A DNA stretch of 64,000 bases. It comes from Pseudoalteromonas sp. UG3-2 (lineage in GTDB: Bacteria > Pseudomonadota > Gammaproteobacteria > Enterobacterales > Alteromonadaceae). The stretch covers positions 1,612,001 through 1,676,000 of the forward strand of contig NZ_JAWLJU010000002.1 in assembly GCF_037120705.1 (NCBI RefSeq). The letters run 5' to 3'. A program made the translations under genes and the position numbers. Numbering within the stretch: the stretch's first letter is position 1; each line of letters begins with the position of its first letter. Positions 48,229 through 58,602 of the stretch are shown here, one piece after another. The notes beneath the pieces are model-generated. The model was not told where the DNA came from. It ran no database searches and saw nothing but the letters and a program-made list of their open reading frames with translations.

Positions 48229-48807
48229 ATGCAATTAATCGGCTCTAACACCAGCCCCTACGCTCGACGTATCCGCATGTGGGCGGAAAAAAACGCAATC
48301 CCGTTCGACTATCAACACATTGATATCTTTTCTGCTGAAGGTCAGCAAACCCTAGTAAAATACAATCCAGCACGAAAAATCCCTTTTTTAATCGATGAGT
48401 CACAAATCATCTGCGACTCCAACCTCATTGTGCGTTACCTCAGAGAAAAACATCAATTAGACAAGCCTAGTTGGGATCAAGAAAACCTACTGATTTTAAT
48501 CAATGCCTGTAACGACTCACTGGTTGAATTACTGCTGAGCAAACGTTCTGGTTTTGCTATTGAGCAAGATAAACTGTTTTTCAACCTGCAGCGCGAACGC
48601 ATTCAACATACCTTGTACTATCTAAATGAACACTGTGTGACAGACGAGCTATTGCATTGGGATTACCTCCAGATCAGTTTATACTGTCTGATTGACTGGG
48701 TGCTATTTAGAGAGCTCGTCGATTTAAGCGATTATGAAAACTTAATGGCGCTTCATCAACGCTGGCACAGCGAGGCGTTGGCACAACAAACCGATCCACG
48801 AAATTGA
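48229..48807 (+). CDS. Glutathione S-transferase family protein
   Basis: 192 residues. Thioredoxin-fold N-terminus (MQLIGSNTSPYARRIRMWAEK, with NPARKIPFLIDESQIICDSNLIVRYL supplying the gamma-glutamyl-binding Asp-Ser) and an all-helical C-terminal domain. Related to stringent-starvation/GST-like proteins of gammaproteobacteria. Substrate unknown. 4 bp before the DUF2750 gene, probably co-transcribed. Confidence 0.88.
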   Translation: MQLIGSNTSPYARRIRMWAEKNAIPFDYQHIDIFSAEGQQTLVKYNPARKIPFLIDESQIICDSNLIVRYLREKHQLDKPSWDQENLLILINACNDSLVELLLSKRSGFAIEQDKLFFNLQRERIQHTLYYLNEHCVTDELLHWDYLQISLYCLIDWVLFRELVDLSDYENLMALHQRWHSEALAQQTDPRN

Positions 48808-48811
48808 GATA

Positions 48812-49174
48812 ATGATAATGAACGAAGAAGAAATTGGCTCAGAAGTAACTGAGTTTATCGAGCACGTAAAACGCAGTGAAACAGTATGGGCACTAGGCTC
48901 TGACGATGGCGGATTAGTGGTGGTTGATTCCAACCAGTTTGATGAAATCGATGTGTTACTGCTTTGGGATAGCGAAGAAAAAGCCCAAGCTCAGTGCCGT
49001 GATGAATGGTCTGAGTTCAGTGCCATAAGCATTGATGTGGAAAGCTTTTTAGATGAGTGGGTGCTAGATCTAAAAGAAGACGATGCCCTAGTTGGTTTAA
49101 ACTGGAACGATGACAACGTTTGCGTTGAAATCGAACCTGTGGGTTTAGCTCGCCTGTTGGTCGACGCCGAATAA
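48812..49174 (+). CDS. DUF2750 family protein
   Basis: Acidic 120-residue protein. ETVWALGSDDGGLVVVDSNQ, VLLLWDSEEKAQAQCRDEW and SIDVESFLDEWVLDL fit DUF2750, a small domain of unknown function. Either ATG at 48812 or ATG at 48818 may start. It follows the GST gene by 4 bp. Confidence 0.8.
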   Translation: MIMNEEEIGSEVTEFIEHVKRSETVWALGSDDGGLVVVDSNQFDEIDVLLLWDSEEKAQAQCRDEWSEFSAISIDVESFLDEWVLDLKEDDALVGLNWNDDNVCVEIEPVGLARLLVDAE

Positions 49175-49217
49175 CCGCCACACTAGCTGCGTTGATAATA
49201 TGCGCAGCTACCTCCCT

Positions 49218-49595
49218 CTACCGTGATACTAGTGCCACTAAGGTGCCTTCTATTGCGCGCACATAAGCCTGAGTGACACTGCCTTTCAAACTTGGCGGAC
49301 TAAGCGGCTCAGCGCCTGCTGCCACGGCCTTATCGTAACACTTAGGGACATTGTCACAACTGAGCGATATTTCAAACCCCAAAGCTGGCTGCTTAGGATG
49401 GCTGCGAATGTATTCTTGTTTAAATTGTGACTGCGCCAATGGGTGACTGGCAAATGCTAGCTTGACCTCGCCAGTATCCAATTCGCCGTAATCTCCCTCA
49501 TCGGTCATATCAAAGGTGCTTATAGCAAATGCTTGATAGTAAAAATCTAAGACTTCTTCGACATTGTCTACATAGATCACCGTTTTCGCGAACAC
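49218..49595 (-). CDS. VOC-family (glyoxalase/bleomycin resistance fold) protein
   Basis: 125 residues from the GTG at 49595 (FAKTVIYVDNVEEVLDFYYQAF). GGAATTGAGGTG lies just before it, and the family usually begins this way; ATGs at 49613 and 49628 are alternatives. Two beta-alpha-beta-beta-beta units are visible (ELDTGEVKLAFASH; ALGFEISLSCDNVPKCYDKAVAAGAEPLSPP). No dedicated substrate can be assigned. Confidence 0.83.
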   Translation of the reverse strand: MFAKTVIYVDNVEEVLDFYYQAFAISTFDMTDEGDYGELDTGEVKLAFASHPLAQSQFKQEYIRSHPKQPALGFEISLSCDNVPKCYDKAVAAGAEPLSPPSLKGSVTQAYVRAIEGTLVALVSR

Positions 49596-49675
49596 ACCAC
49601 ACCTCAATTCCATTGTTAAAATCATCAAGCAATGTAACTAGTTATAACTGATGCGTAATTATTGGGCAAGGCAAA

Positions 49676-50199
49676 GTCGCGGAATAAATCCGCTGCTACA
49701 GGCTCGGTGTGGTTATTGGCTTCGATATTTAAAACACATGCACAAGTCCGTAGCAGCGATTTTATATCGCGATTGTTATCATGAATTTACATCGCGATGG
49801 TTTTACCTAACCAATGCCACAACAACTGCACCGTCACCCTGAACTTGATTCAGGGTCCATTGGGTCGCGGAATAAATCCGCTGCTACAGGCTCGGTGTGG
49901 TTATTGGCTTCGATATTTAAAACACATGCACAAGTCCGTAGCAGCGATTTTATATCGCGATTGTTATCATGAATTTATATCGCGATGGTTTTACCTAACC
50001 AATGCCACAACAACTGCACCGTCACCCTGAACTTGATTCAGGGTCCATTGGGTCGCGGAATAAATCCGCTGCTACGGATTCGGTGGGGTTATTGAGCTTG
50101 GTGTTTGAAACATATGCACAATGTCGTAGCAGCGATTTTACATCGCGATGGTTTAAAATGGACTCCGGATCAACTCCGGATCAACTCCGGAGTGACGAC
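49676..50199. repeat. Palindromic repeat mosaic, cluster 4 (188-bp tandem repeats)
   Basis: Two almost identical 188-bp units (49676-49863, 49864-50051), then a shorter diverged third (50052-50199). Each unit reads GTCGCGGAATAAATCCGC, CTGCTAC, spacer, GTAGCAGCGATTTTATATCG, CACCCTGAACTTGATTCAGG. The third ends in a stuttered TCCGGATCAACTCCGGATC hairpin. Modules are the reverse complement of those in clusters 1-3. Lies between the VOC gene and the 3' end of der. Confidence 0.92.
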
Positions 50200-50216
50200 T
50201 TTGGATGGCGCAGGTA

Positions 50217-51689
50217 TCACTGCGACTTATTGCGGTTTTCTTTGGCAAAGGCGCGCAGTTTGCGCTTTTGCGATAGGGTCATTTTATTTGAACGGCCTGC
50301 GTATGGGTTGTCGCCTTCACGGAACTCGATTTTAATCGGGGTACCCATAATATTTAACGCTTTGCGGTAGTAGTTCATCAAATAACGCTTATAGCTATCT
50401 GGTAGCTCATGCACCATATTACCGTGGATCACGATACGTGGTGGGTTATAACCACCGGCGTGAGCGTATTTCAGCTTCACTCGGCGACCACGCACCAATG
50501 GCGGCTGGTGATCGGCTTGTGCCATGTCCATAATACGACGCAGCATGGCGGTACTAATGCGCTTAGTCGCCGACTCATAGGCCTCATCCACAGACTCAAA
50601 TAAGTGGCCAACACCTGTGCCATGTAACGCACTGATAAAGTGTAAGCGCGCAAAGTCGACAAAACCCAGACGACGGTCAAGCTCGGTTTTAATCCGATCT
50701 TTAAGGTAGTCATCCAAGCCATCCCACTTATTCACCGCAATCACCAAAGAGCGGCCTGAGTTTAGGGCGAAACCTAATAAGCTTAAGTCTTGATCTGAGA
50801 TCCCTTCGCGGGCATCCACCACTAATAACACCACATTGGCGTCTTCAATGGCTTTCAGGGTTTTAATGACTGAGAACTTCTCAACCACATCGCTGACTTT
50901 TTTACGCTTACGCACCCCTGCCGTATCAATCAAGATATACTCTTTATCGTTACGGGTCATTGGGATATAAATCGAGTCTCGGGTAGTGCCAGGCATATCG
51001 TAAACAATCACTCGCTCTTCACCCAGAATACGGTTGGTTAGCGTCGATTTACCAACATTAGGACGACCAATGATGGCCAGCTTTACCGGTTTATCGGTAA
51101 AGTCAGGCTTGTCTTCATCTTCTTCGTCGTGCTCTAAATAAAGCTCAGCAACGTCTTCGTCATTCTGCTCTAACTCGTCTTCTGCGGCGCTTAACTCAGC
51201 AATAACTGGCTGCAAAGTTAAATCCAGCAATTGCGTCACGCCACGGCCATGGGCTGCAGCAATTTGCTGTACGTCGCCCAGAGCAAGCTGATAAAACTCG
51301 GCGCAGTTTGAGTCGGCATCAATACCATCGGTTTTGTTTGCCACCACAAAGCATTTCTTTTGCTGTTTACGAAGGTGCTGCGCTATGGCTTGATCTGCAA
51401 CCGTCATACCCACTCGTGCATCCACCAAAAACAAAACAATGTCTGCTTCTTCGATTGCCAGCAAGGATTGCTCTGCCATTTCGGTTTCAATGCCCTCTTC
51501 AGAGCCATCAATACCACCGGTATCTACCACGATAAACTCGTAGCCATCATAACTTGCCTGACCGTATTTACGGTCACGCGTCAAACCTGGAAAATCGGCA
51601 ACGAGAGCATCACGAGTGCGGGTTAAACGATTAAACAGTGTGGACTTACCCACATTAGGTCGCCCAACAAGAGCGATCACAGGAAGCAT
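50217..51689 (-). CDS. der: Der (EngA), double GTPase for 50S assembly
   Basis: 490 residues with two G domains ([12 protein letters not shown] at the start; [12 protein letters not shown] near residue 210), an acidic linker ([25 protein letters not shown] region) and a C-terminal KH-like domain. Essential for large-subunit maturation. Separated from bamB by a terminator at 51703-51738; its stop is followed by repeat cluster 4. Confidence 0.97.
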   Translation of the reverse strand: MLPVIALVGRPNVGKSTLFNRLTRTRDALVADFPGLTRDRKYGQASYDGYEFIVVDTGGIDGSEEGIETEMAEQSLLAIEEADIVLFLVDARVGMTVADQAIAQHLRKQQKKCFVVANKTDGIDADSNCAEFYQLALGDVQQIAAAHGRGVTQLLDLTLQPVIAELSAAEDELEQNDEDVAELYLEHDEEDEDKPDFTDKPVKLAIIGRPNVGKSTLTNRILGEERVIVYDMPGTTRDSIYIPMTRNDKEYILIDTAGVRKRKKVSDVVEKFSVIKTLKAIEDANVVLLVVDAREGISDQDLSLLGFALNSGRSLVIAVNKWDGLDDYLKDRIKTELDRRLGFVDFARLHFISALHGTGVGHLFESVDEAYESATKRISTAMLRRIMDMAQADHQPPLVRGRRVKLKYAHAGGYNPPRIVIHGNMVHELPDSYKRYLMNYYRKALNIMGTPIKIEFREGDNPYAGRSNKMTLSQKRKLRAFAKENRNKSQ

Positions 51690-51702
51690 AGACTACCTCT
51701 TT

Positions 51703-51738
51703 TAAAAACAACAAAAGGCTTCACCTAGCGGCGAAGCC
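51703..51738 (-). terminator. Intrinsic terminator between bamB and der
   Basis: On the minus strand GGCTTCGCC-GCTA-GGTGAAGCC (9-bp stem with one G-T pair) is followed by TTTTGTTGTTTTT. It ends the bamB transcript just upstream of der. Confidence 0.8.
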
Positions 51739-51764
51739 CCATAAAAAACTTAACTTTCAGAGAT

Positions 51765-52943
51765 TTACTGTGGTATTTGAACCGCGCTTAATTCACCATC
51801 GCGTGTTGTCACATACACTTTGTCATCAACAACAATCGGTTCAATATAAAATCCTGAACTATCGAACTCAGAGCGAGAAACCAACTCACCCGAGCTTTTA
51901 TCCAACCAGTGAAGGTTTCCTTCCTGATCGCCTACCACGATGTAATCACCTGCTACCACAGGAGCCGTTAGATACCAACCACGTAATGCCGGTTGCGTCC
52001 AACGTTCAATCCCAGAGTCTTTATCCAAGGCATATAACACTCCTTCGCTGTCGACTAGGTAAATGGTGTTGAGCTCTAAGCTCAAGTCACGGTAGCTGCT
52101 GTATTCACGATCCCAAACTACGTTGCCGCTACGCACATCAATGGCCACTAGTTTACCATTATAGGCGATAGAATACACATAAGCGCCGCTAACAACCGGC
52201 TTGGTATCCACGTCGACTAGACGCTCAAACTCAGATGCGCCTTTTGGTACTGCAACGTCTGTGCTCCAAGCCGTAAAACCATTTTCAGCAATTAAGGTAG
52301 TCAGCTTGCCGCTTTCTTCACCAACCATGACACCGCCATTGGCACTGGTAGGTGAACTCAAGCCACGTAATGTAAGGGCTGGCACTTCTTGCTCATAAAA
52401 CCAACGTTCTTCACCGCTATCTGGGTGCAACGCCAGTAACTTACCAGAGCCGAGGTTGACGTAAATAAGACCGTCACCGGCAGCAGGCGCCGACAGCGCT
52501 TCACCAGGCACTGACTTGCGCCACACCACTTCACCACTGTCGCGGTCAAGGGCTATGACTTCACCGTGCTCTGAACCAATATAAAGCTTGCCAAACGCTT
52601 GGGTAATACCGCCTGACAATTTCGCACTGTCGTTGTCTTCCCACGGCCAAAAGTTGGTGGTTTTTCTAACATCAACGCGCCACTTTTGCTCGCCCGTTTC
52701 GGTGTCAAAAGCACTCACTACACCGTCACGAGACGCTGAGAAAATGGTATTCTGGTAGCTCACCGGCGAGAGACGCGAAAAATAATGTTCAACGCCATCG
52801 CCGACACTTTCTTGCCACACCACTTCAGCTTCAAACTGATTGTTGATTTCTGGTAGTACTAGCTCATCTTCATCATTCGATGAGCAGCCGCTGGTTAACG
52901 CAGCCACACACAAAGCCAAAGAGGCCATTGTTAACTTCTTCAT
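51765..52943 (-). CDS. bamB: BamB, outer-membrane protein assembly lipoprotein
   Basis: Eight-bladed propeller lipoprotein of the BAM complex. 392 residues; lipobox LTSGC (Cys about residue 20); PQQ-like repeats such as GVVSAFDTETGEQKW, GEVIALDRDSGEVVW and GKLVAIDVRSGNVVWD. 9 bp after yfgM, as in E. coli. Confidence 0.97.
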   Translation of the reverse strand: MKKLTMASLALCVAALTSGCSSNDEDELVLPEINNQFEAEVVWQESVGDGVEHYFSRLSPVSYQNTIFSASRDGVVSAFDTETGEQKWRVDVRKTTNFWPWEDNDSAKLSGGITQAFGKLYIGSEHGEVIALDRDSGEVVWRKSVPGEALSAPAAGDGLIYVNLGSGKLLALHPDSGEERWFYEQEVPALTLRGLSSPTSANGGVMVGEESGKLTTLIAENGFTAWSTDVAVPKGASEFERLVDVDTKPVVSGAYVYSIAYNGKLVAIDVRSGNVVWDREYSSYRDLSLELNTIYLVDSEGVLYALDKDSGIERWTQPALRGWYLTAPVVAGDYIVVGDQEGNLHWLDKSSGELVSRSEFDSSGFYIEPIVVDDKVYVTTRDGELSAVQIPQ

Positions 52944-52952
52944 GGCAACTCC

Positions 52953-53570
52953 TTAAACCGCAGTTTTCGGTGCTAAATCATCCAATTTAATTTGCAGCAT
53001 AGGGTTGTTAGCCCCGCCCTCTGCACTAAGCGCGGTTTGATAAGCTTCCCGTGCCTTTTCTTGTTCGCCTTGCGCTAAATAAATATCGCCTTTAATTTCA
53101 GCTTGCTGTGAGGCAAATGCCGCAGGCATTGGTTTCGCAAGGTTTGCAAGGGCTGCATCGTATTGCTCTTGTGCCACTTGTACACGCGCTAAACGCAGCA
53201 AAGCTGTTGCCTGTAGCTCAGGGTTTGCAACGTTTTCTGACGCCCACGTCAGCTTTTCTGCTGCCAGCGTTAAATCGTTGTTATCAACCGCTTCTTTTGC
53301 TGCCACAAAGGCCGCTAATACCGCGTAATTAGAGTCGCCATTTTCAGCTAAAAAACTATCAGCTTTGGCCAGTACATCATCGCTTTCAACCACTTGGGTG
53401 TACGCTTCTGATGTTGCTTCTGCATTGTCGATTTGGCTCTGGTTGTAAGCTTTCCAACCATACATACCACCAAGACCGGCAATGGCCGCTACCGCTAAGG
53501 TAATGCCATTTTCGCGGAAAAATCGTTTAATCGCTTCTGCTTGTTGTTCTTCTGTTGAATAAATTTCCAT
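52953..53570 (-). CDS. yfgM: YfgM, periplasmic chaperone / Sec-associated TPR protein
   Basis: Bitopic inner-membrane protein, 205 residues. Short cytoplasmic N-terminus with STEEQQAEAIKRFFRENG, membrane helix (about 22-38), and periplasmic TPR-like repeats. Associates with PpiD at the SecYEG translocon in E. coli. Conserved hisS-yfgM-bamB order. Confidence 0.94.
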   Translation of the reverse strand: MEIYSTEEQQAEAIKRFFRENGITLAVAAIAGLGGMYGWKAYNQSQIDNAEATSEAYTQVVESDDVLAKADSFLAENGDSNYAVLAAFVAAKEAVDNNDLTLAAEKLTWASENVANPELQATALLRLARVQVAQEQYDAALANLAKPMPAAFASQQAEIKGDIYLAQGEQEKAREAYQTALSAEGGANNPMLQIKLDDLAPKTAV

Positions 53571-53579
53571 TCTTACCTC

Positions 53580-54857
53580 TTAGCTTACCAACTCAGCCAA
53601 TAGCGTTTTCGCATCGGCCAGTGGCAAGGTGACTTGTTCTTTGTCTTCACGCAGATATTTTACCGTAACTTTGCCCTCAGCAAGTTCATCTTCACCGAGT
53701 ACTAAAGCCACCTCAGCGTCGCTCTTATCTGCACGTTTGAATTGTTTTTTAAAGTTGCCGCCACCGCAGTGCATAAGCACCCGTAAACCCGCTACGTCGT
53801 CACGTAGTTGCTGTGCAATCACCGGCGCTTGAATGTTGGCTTGCTCACCCATGGCCACCACGTAAACATCGGCATTACGACGAATATCACCAATGCTCTC
53901 GAGTGTTTGCAGTAACAATACCAAGCGCTCCATGCCCATGGCAAAACCTACCGCAGGAGTGGCTTTGCCACCAAGCTGCTCAACCAGGCCATCGTAACGC
54001 CCACCGGCACACACAGTGCCTTGCGCACCTAAACTGGTTGTAACCCATTCAAACACGGTGCGATTATAGTAATCGAGACCGCGTACCAGCTTTTCATTAA
54101 CTTGGTATTCGACGCCAGCGGCATCTAAACGTTCACACAAATTGGCAAAATGTGCTTTTGATTCCTCGTCTAAGTGTTCCGATAACTTAGGCGCATCCAC
54201 TAAAACCGCTTGTACCTCAGGGTTTTTGCTGTCTAATACTCGCAATGGGTTACTGTACATGCGGCGTTTGCTGTCTTCATCGAGTGTGTCTTTGTGTTGC
54301 TCTAAATAAGCAATTAAGGCATCGCGATAATCCGCGCGAGCTTCGTTAGACCCCAACGAGTTCAGCTCTAGCTTAACGTGGTCTTGAATGCCAAACTGCT
54401 GCCATAAACGCGCTGTCATTAAGATCACTTCGGCATCAATATCCGCTGAAGCGATACCAAAGGTCTCAACACCAAACTGGTGGAACTGACGATAACGGCC
54501 TTTTTGCGGGCGCTCATGGCGGAACATTGGGCCCATGTACCAAAGACGCTGCTCTTGGTTATACAATAAACCGTTTTGATTTCCCGCACGTACGCACACC
54601 GCCGTGCCCTCAGGGCGAAGCGTTAGGCTGTCGCCGTTGCGGTCATCAAAGGTGTACATTTCTTTTTCTACGATATCGGTGACTTCACCAATAGAGCGCT
54701 TAAATAAATCGGTTGACTCAACAATGGGAAAACGAATTTCCTGATAGCCAAATGCCGCTACCGTATCTCTTAATACCGACTCTACTCTCTGCCAAATTTG
54801 CGTATCACCTGGCAGGCAATCATTCATTCCACGGATAGCTTGAAGTTGTTTTGTCAC
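53580..54857 (-). CDS. hisS: Histidyl-tRNA synthetase
   Basis: Class II synthetase, 425 residues. Motif 2 [13 protein letters not shown] ... [16 protein letters not shown], histidine motifs [12 protein letters not shown] and [13 protein letters not shown], motif 3 GFAMGMERL, and the C-terminal anticodon-binding domain. 9 bp before yfgM. Confidence 0.98.
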   Translation of the reverse strand: MTKQLQAIRGMNDCLPGDTQIWQRVESVLRDTVAAFGYQEIRFPIVESTDLFKRSIGEVTDIVEKEMYTFDDRNGDSLTLRPEGTAVCVRAGNQNGLLYNQEQRLWYMGPMFRHERPQKGRYRQFHQFGVETFGIASADIDAEVILMTARLWQQFGIQDHVKLELNSLGSNEARADYRDALIAYLEQHKDTLDEDSKRRMYSNPLRVLDSKNPEVQAVLVDAPKLSEHLDEESKAHFANLCERLDAAGVEYQVNEKLVRGLDYYNRTVFEWVTTSLGAQGTVCAGGRYDGLVEQLGGKATPAVGFAMGMERLVLLLQTLESIGDIRRNADVYVVAMGEQANIQAPVIAQQLRDDVAGLRVLMHCGGGNFKKQFKRADKSDAEVALVLGEDELAEGKVTVKYLREDKEQVTLPLADAKTLLAELVS

Positions 54858-54966
54858 TGAAAACCCTAACTAAAATCTTATTTCTGCAAATATTTCGGCT
54901 ACGGCTTATTTTGCCGCCGCAGCGTTTGCGCATCGAAAATGGCTTATATTAACGATTACGCCTGTA

Positions 54967-56085
54967 TCAGTCGATGATTTTTACATCGATTTTTTCTTCT
55001 TGCTCTTTTTTCTCAACGTAATCGCGGATCTGCGCCTCAAGTTGTTCCACGATATTGTCGTTATCGATGCGCGTTTTTTGCCGTTCGCCATTGATATACA
55101 GTCCTGAGCGGCGATTTGCACCTGCGAGACCTAAGTCACTCACGAGCGCTTCACCTGGGCCATTCACCACACAACCAATGACCGACACGCTAATTGGAGC
55201 CGTAACATCTTCGAGGCGCTCTTCTAACTGGTTCATGGTGTTTACCACATCGAACTCTTGGCGTGAACAGCTTGGGCAAGCAATAAAGTTAATGCCTCGG
55301 GAACGGATCCGCAGTGACTTTAAGATATCAAAGCCCACTTTGATTTCTTGCACCGGATCAGCGGCCAGTGACACCCGTAAGGTATCGCCAATACCCTCGG
55401 CCAATAACATGCCAAGCCCTACCGCCGATTTCACCGAACCGGCTCTAAAACCACCGGCTTCGGTGATCCCCAAGTGCAGTGGCTGGTCAATTTCTTTGGC
55501 CAACAAACGGTATGCCCCTACCGCTAGAAAGACATCTGACGCTTTCACCGACACCTTAAACTGGTCAAAGTTGTGACGTTGAAGAATTTCCACATGGCGC
55601 ATCGCTGATTCTAACAAGGCCTCTGGCGTCGGTTCGCCATACTTTTCTTGCAAGTCGCGCTCTAACGAGCCGCCATTGACGCCAATTCGGATCGGGATAT
55701 TTTGCTCGCCGGCGGCGTCAATAACCGCACGAATGCGTTCTTCGCTACCAATGTTACCTGGGTTAATGCGCAAACAATCGGCGCCGTACTTAGCCACTTT
55801 AAGGGCAATACGGTAGTCAAAGTGAATATCGGTGACCAGTGGAATATCCACTTGCTCTTTAATGCTTTTGAAAGCTTCAGCGGCATCCATTGTCGGCACC
55901 GAAACCCGCACAATATCGGCTCCGGCATCTTGAATTGCTTTAATTTGTGCCACCGTCGCATCAACATCTAAGGTGTTGGTGTTGGTCATTGACTGCACGG
56001 CAATAGGCGCGCCGTCGCCGATGGGAACATTACCGACATTAATCCTGGTTGATTTTCTACGCTTAATAGGTGGTTCTGAAAACAT
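54967..56085 (-). CDS. ispG: IspG, 4-hydroxy-3-methylbut-2-enyl diphosphate synthase
   Basis: Fe-S enzyme of the methylerythritol phosphate pathway. 372 residues. TIM-barrel start ([21 protein letters not shown] region), cluster ligands in [13 protein letters not shown] and the final [10 protein letters not shown]. With IspD and IspF at 22 kb, three pathway steps are encoded in the window. 5 bp after rodZ. Confidence 0.97.
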   Translation of the reverse strand: MFSEPPIKRRKSTRINVGNVPIGDGAPIAVQSMTNTNTLDVDATVAQIKAIQDAGADIVRVSVPTMDAAEAFKSIKEQVDIPLVTDIHFDYRIALKVAKYGADCLRINPGNIGSEERIRAVIDAAGEQNIPIRIGVNGGSLERDLQEKYGEPTPEALLESAMRHVEILQRHNFDQFKVSVKASDVFLAVGAYRLLAKEIDQPLHLGITEAGGFRAGSVKSAVGLGMLLAEGIGDTLRVSLAADPVQEIKVGFDILKSLRIRSRGINFIACPSCSRQEFDVVNTMNQLEERLEDVTAPISVSVIGCVVNGPGEALVSDLGLAGANRRSGLYINGERQKTRIDNDNIVEQLEAQIRDYVEKKEQEEKIDVKIID

Positions 56086-56090
56086 GATAA

Positions 56091-56972
56091 CTACTCTGTT
56101 AACGGTAAATTAAATTTGGCTAAACGGTTTTTCTCGAATTCCGGCAAGGTGATCGCCACCCCGTCTAATTCCACTTCAACGGCCTGATGTTTGCCTAACA
56201 CCACTGAAAACGGCGCTTTGCCGGTCACCGTCATGGTGTAGCCGGCTTTTTTCACCCCAAAAGCGACGCGCTCCTGGGTGGCATCGAACATTTCGACCCA
56301 GCTTTCTTGTTTAAAATGCATCACCACAGTATTGCCTGTCGCCGCCGTAGCAGTTGTATTTGGCTGTGGTTTGGCTGCTGGCGCAGCCGCCGGTGCTACC
56401 GTATCGGTGACAACTTTATCCACTGCGGCATCTAGCTCTGAAGTGCTTGGCTCGGCCACCGGCTCAACAGTCGCGGCCTTATCACTTGCTTGCGCCGCTA
56501 CCGGTGTCTCTGGCGCTGTAACCGCTTCACTGGTTTCGCCACTGAAAGGCTGCTCGGTGTTGTTGGTTTGCCAAAACCAGAAAGCCGACGAGCCTAGCAC
56601 AATTGCCAATACAATGTAACTCACCAGCATTAAGCGGTTATCGTGGGCTTCTTTTTCTGTGCGTCGAGAAAAACTTTGCATGCGCCGTTTTTGCACTGGC
56701 ACTTGCGGCTTTTGATACAAGGCCAACACCTCGTTGGCATCAATGCCCAGCAAGTTACAATAGTTTTTAATGTAGCCCTTCACAAACGTCTCAGGGCCTA
56801 AGCTTTGGTAATCGTCTTGCTCAAGCTTGGTGATTTGAGTGTGATTGAGCTTCAGCCGAGTTTCAATCTCAGCAAAACTAATCCCTGCCTTTTGTCTTGC
56901 CGTGGCAAGCGTCTGTCCTAGTGAAGGCTGATCTTGCTCGAGTGCCTCTGGCTCTTTACTGGTTTGGTTCAT
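56091..56972 (-). CDS. rodZ: RodZ, cytoskeletal adaptor for MreB
   Basis: 293 residues. N-terminal HTH that binds MreB ([37 protein letters not shown]), basic juxtamembrane segment, TM helix (about 115-133), Pro/Ala/Thr-rich periplasmic linker, and a C-terminal DUF4115 beta domain ([22 protein letters not shown] region). Overlaps the pilW-like gene by 4 bp. Confidence 0.95.
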   Translation of the reverse strand: MNQTSKEPEALEQDQPSLGQTLATARQKAGISFAEIETRLKLNHTQITKLEQDDYQSLGPETFVKGYIKNYCNLLGIDANEVLALYQKPQVPVQKRRMQSFSRRTEKEAHDNRLMLVSYIVLAIVLGSSAFWFWQTNNTEQPFSGETSEAVTAPETPVAAQASDKAATVEPVAEPSTSELDAAVDKVVTDTVAPAAAPAAKPQPNTTATAATGNTVVMHFKQESWVEMFDATQERVAFGVKKAGYTMTVTGKAPFSVVLGKHQAVEVELDGVAITLPEFEKNRLAKFNLPLTE

Positions 56973-58477
56973 AAAACGTAATTAGTTGGGTCAACGATTA
57001 ATACCGCGCGGCCTGCAGTTAAGTCCACGTCGGGGGTTAATTTATTCCATCGCATAATTTCATCGATCAACACACCATATCGATCGGCAATACTGAGTAA
57101 GGTGTCTCCCGGCGCAATTTCATGAGTAACATTGGGGTTTTTTAAATAGATCTTTTGTCCTGCATACAATCGCGATGATTCACGCACCTGATTATACGCC
57201 ATAAGCTCGGCCATTTTGATATCGTATTTCACCGAAATGCTAAATAAATTTTCCCCTGCCACCACACGATGAAACGGCACTTGCGGCACCGACACGGCGG
57301 CATTTAATAACGCCACATCGGCGGCCTCAGAAGTCGAGCGCCCGCCACGCACAGGCTGAGTGCTTGACGATGGCGCCCTAAAGCTCACTTCACCCGGTTG
57401 GGGCTGGTAAAACTCCACCTTGGCCGGCTCAGCACGTGCGGTTGCCGCAGCCTTACTCGCTGATGCCGAAGTATCACTGTTGTCACTTGGCATCGCGGCG
57501 GCATTATTAGACCCAGAGAGTGAATCTTGGGTGAATGTCGTTGCCTGCTGCGGGGGCGTTTTTTTGCGTTTAATTTTTATTTTGGGGTTAGCCACAATGT
57601 GCCGTGGAGAATTATCCGTAAGCTTACTTAGCGCCGCTTCGCGCACACGGTTGCGCAGGCGCTCAAACTCACTGGCGGCGGTATTGTCGGTGAGTATCAA
57701 TGCCGCTTGCGACGACTTCGGGTAAGTTTGCACTAAGGTGGTGGCAATGTCTTGGGCTTTATTTAGGTGCCCCATTTGCACATGCACCAAATGGCTTAGC
57801 AATAAACTCCGTGGTGAAATATAGCCGCGCTTAAGCATGGTATCTAGGGCTTCTTCTGCCGCCAAAAAATCGCTTTTGGCATAATAGAGCCCAGCTAATG
57901 CCACCAATGCTGAAACCCGCTGACCTTCGTGCTTCACGGCGCTTTTCAGGTAGTCTTCTGCCAATGCGAACTCATTTTGTTTCATGGCACACAGCGCAAG
58001 GTTTTCGTAGCTGGCGGCCACACGCAAATAGCTTGGCACGTCGATGGCTTTAAAAAAGTACTCACTGGCCTTGTCATATTGGCCAATGCGGCATAAAAAG
58101 GTGCCGTAATTATTGAGGGTGTTTGGATCATTGGGCTCAATATCTAACGCCGCCTGATAGGCGTTATCGGCGCGCTGCTCTTCACCTACCTGCTCATAAT
58201 AATAAGCCAGTGAATAATGTGCTTCGGCAAGACGCGGGGCCAATTTCAAGGCGCGTTCAAAGTTATATTTAGCTGAGGTGTTGTTACCAGAATTTAGGTA
58301 TTCTAACGCCAGAGCGATGCGCGTTTTGGCGGCATTGACGTTATTAACTTGCTGCTCGGGCACAGGACGGCCATCGGAGCGATAACTGTTTTCAGTTACA
58401 CAACCAGTTAAAAGCAGGCTGGTACTTATTAGTAATGGCACTGCCCAGCCCATTGTGCGATTTCTTCGCGATTGCAT
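56969..58477 (-). CDS. PilW/PilF-like TPR lipoprotein with C-terminal LysM domains
   Basis: 502 residues from the ATG at 58477. Lipoprotein signal (LLISTSLLLTGC), then TPR repeats (about 45-270) matching PilF/PilW, the pilotin for type IV pilus secretin assembly. Unlike ordinary PilF/PilW (about 250 aa), it has a Ser/Ala-rich linker and two LysM domains (HRVVAGENLFSISVKYDIKMAEL; HEIAPGDTLLSIADRYGVLIDE). The position before rodZ matches pilW in Vibrio/Shewanella-type genomes. The LysM addition suggests peptidoglycan anchoring. Confidence 0.88.
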   Translation of the reverse strand: MQSRRNRTMGWAVPLLISTSLLLTGCVTENSYRSDGRPVPEQQVNNVNAAKTRIALALEYLNSGNNTSAKYNFERALKLAPRLAEAHYSLAYYYEQVGEEQRADNAYQAALDIEPNDPNTLNNYGTFLCRIGQYDKASEYFFKAIDVPSYLRVAASYENLALCAMKQNEFALAEDYLKSAVKHEGQRVSALVALAGLYYAKSDFLAAEEALDTMLKRGYISPRSLLLSHLVHVQMGHLNKAQDIATTLVQTYPKSSQAALILTDNTAASEFERLRNRVREAALSKLTDNSPRHIVANPKIKIKRKKTPPQQATTFTQDSLSGSNNAAAMPSDNSDTSASASKAAATARAEPAKVEFYQPQPGEVSFRAPSSSTQPVRGGRSTSEAADVALLNAAVSVPQVPFHRVVAGENLFSISVKYDIKMAELMAYNQVRESSRLYAGQKIYLKNPNVTHEIAPGDTLLSIADRYGVLIDEIMRWNKLTPDVDLTAGRAVLIVDPTNYVL

Positions 58478-58565
58478 CACTCACCTTTGCTTGCCACTCG
58501 AACGTACGTGTGCCCTATATTACCCAAAAGGCTAAGAGATTCATCTATTTTTTCAAAACATTATC

Positions 58566-58595
58566 CTCACCGTGCAAACTCAGCTGCACGGTGAG
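58566..58595 (-). terminator. Hairpin between rlmN and the pilW-like gene
   Basis: Perfect 11-bp stem CTCACCGTGCA/TGCACGGTGAG with an 8-nt loop, starting 7 bp after the rlmN stop. Only a loose T-rich stretch follows on the minus strand, so termination may be partial. Confidence 0.6.
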
Positions 58596-58602
58596 CAAAG
58601 CA

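Noticed and set aside
49651..50370. Frames across the 188-bp tandem repeats
   Set aside because: Identical peptide blocks repeat with the DNA repeat; one continues antisense into der. No evidence of coding.
55055..55576. 173-codon frame antisense to ispG
   Set aside because: Shadow of ispG, no independent signals.
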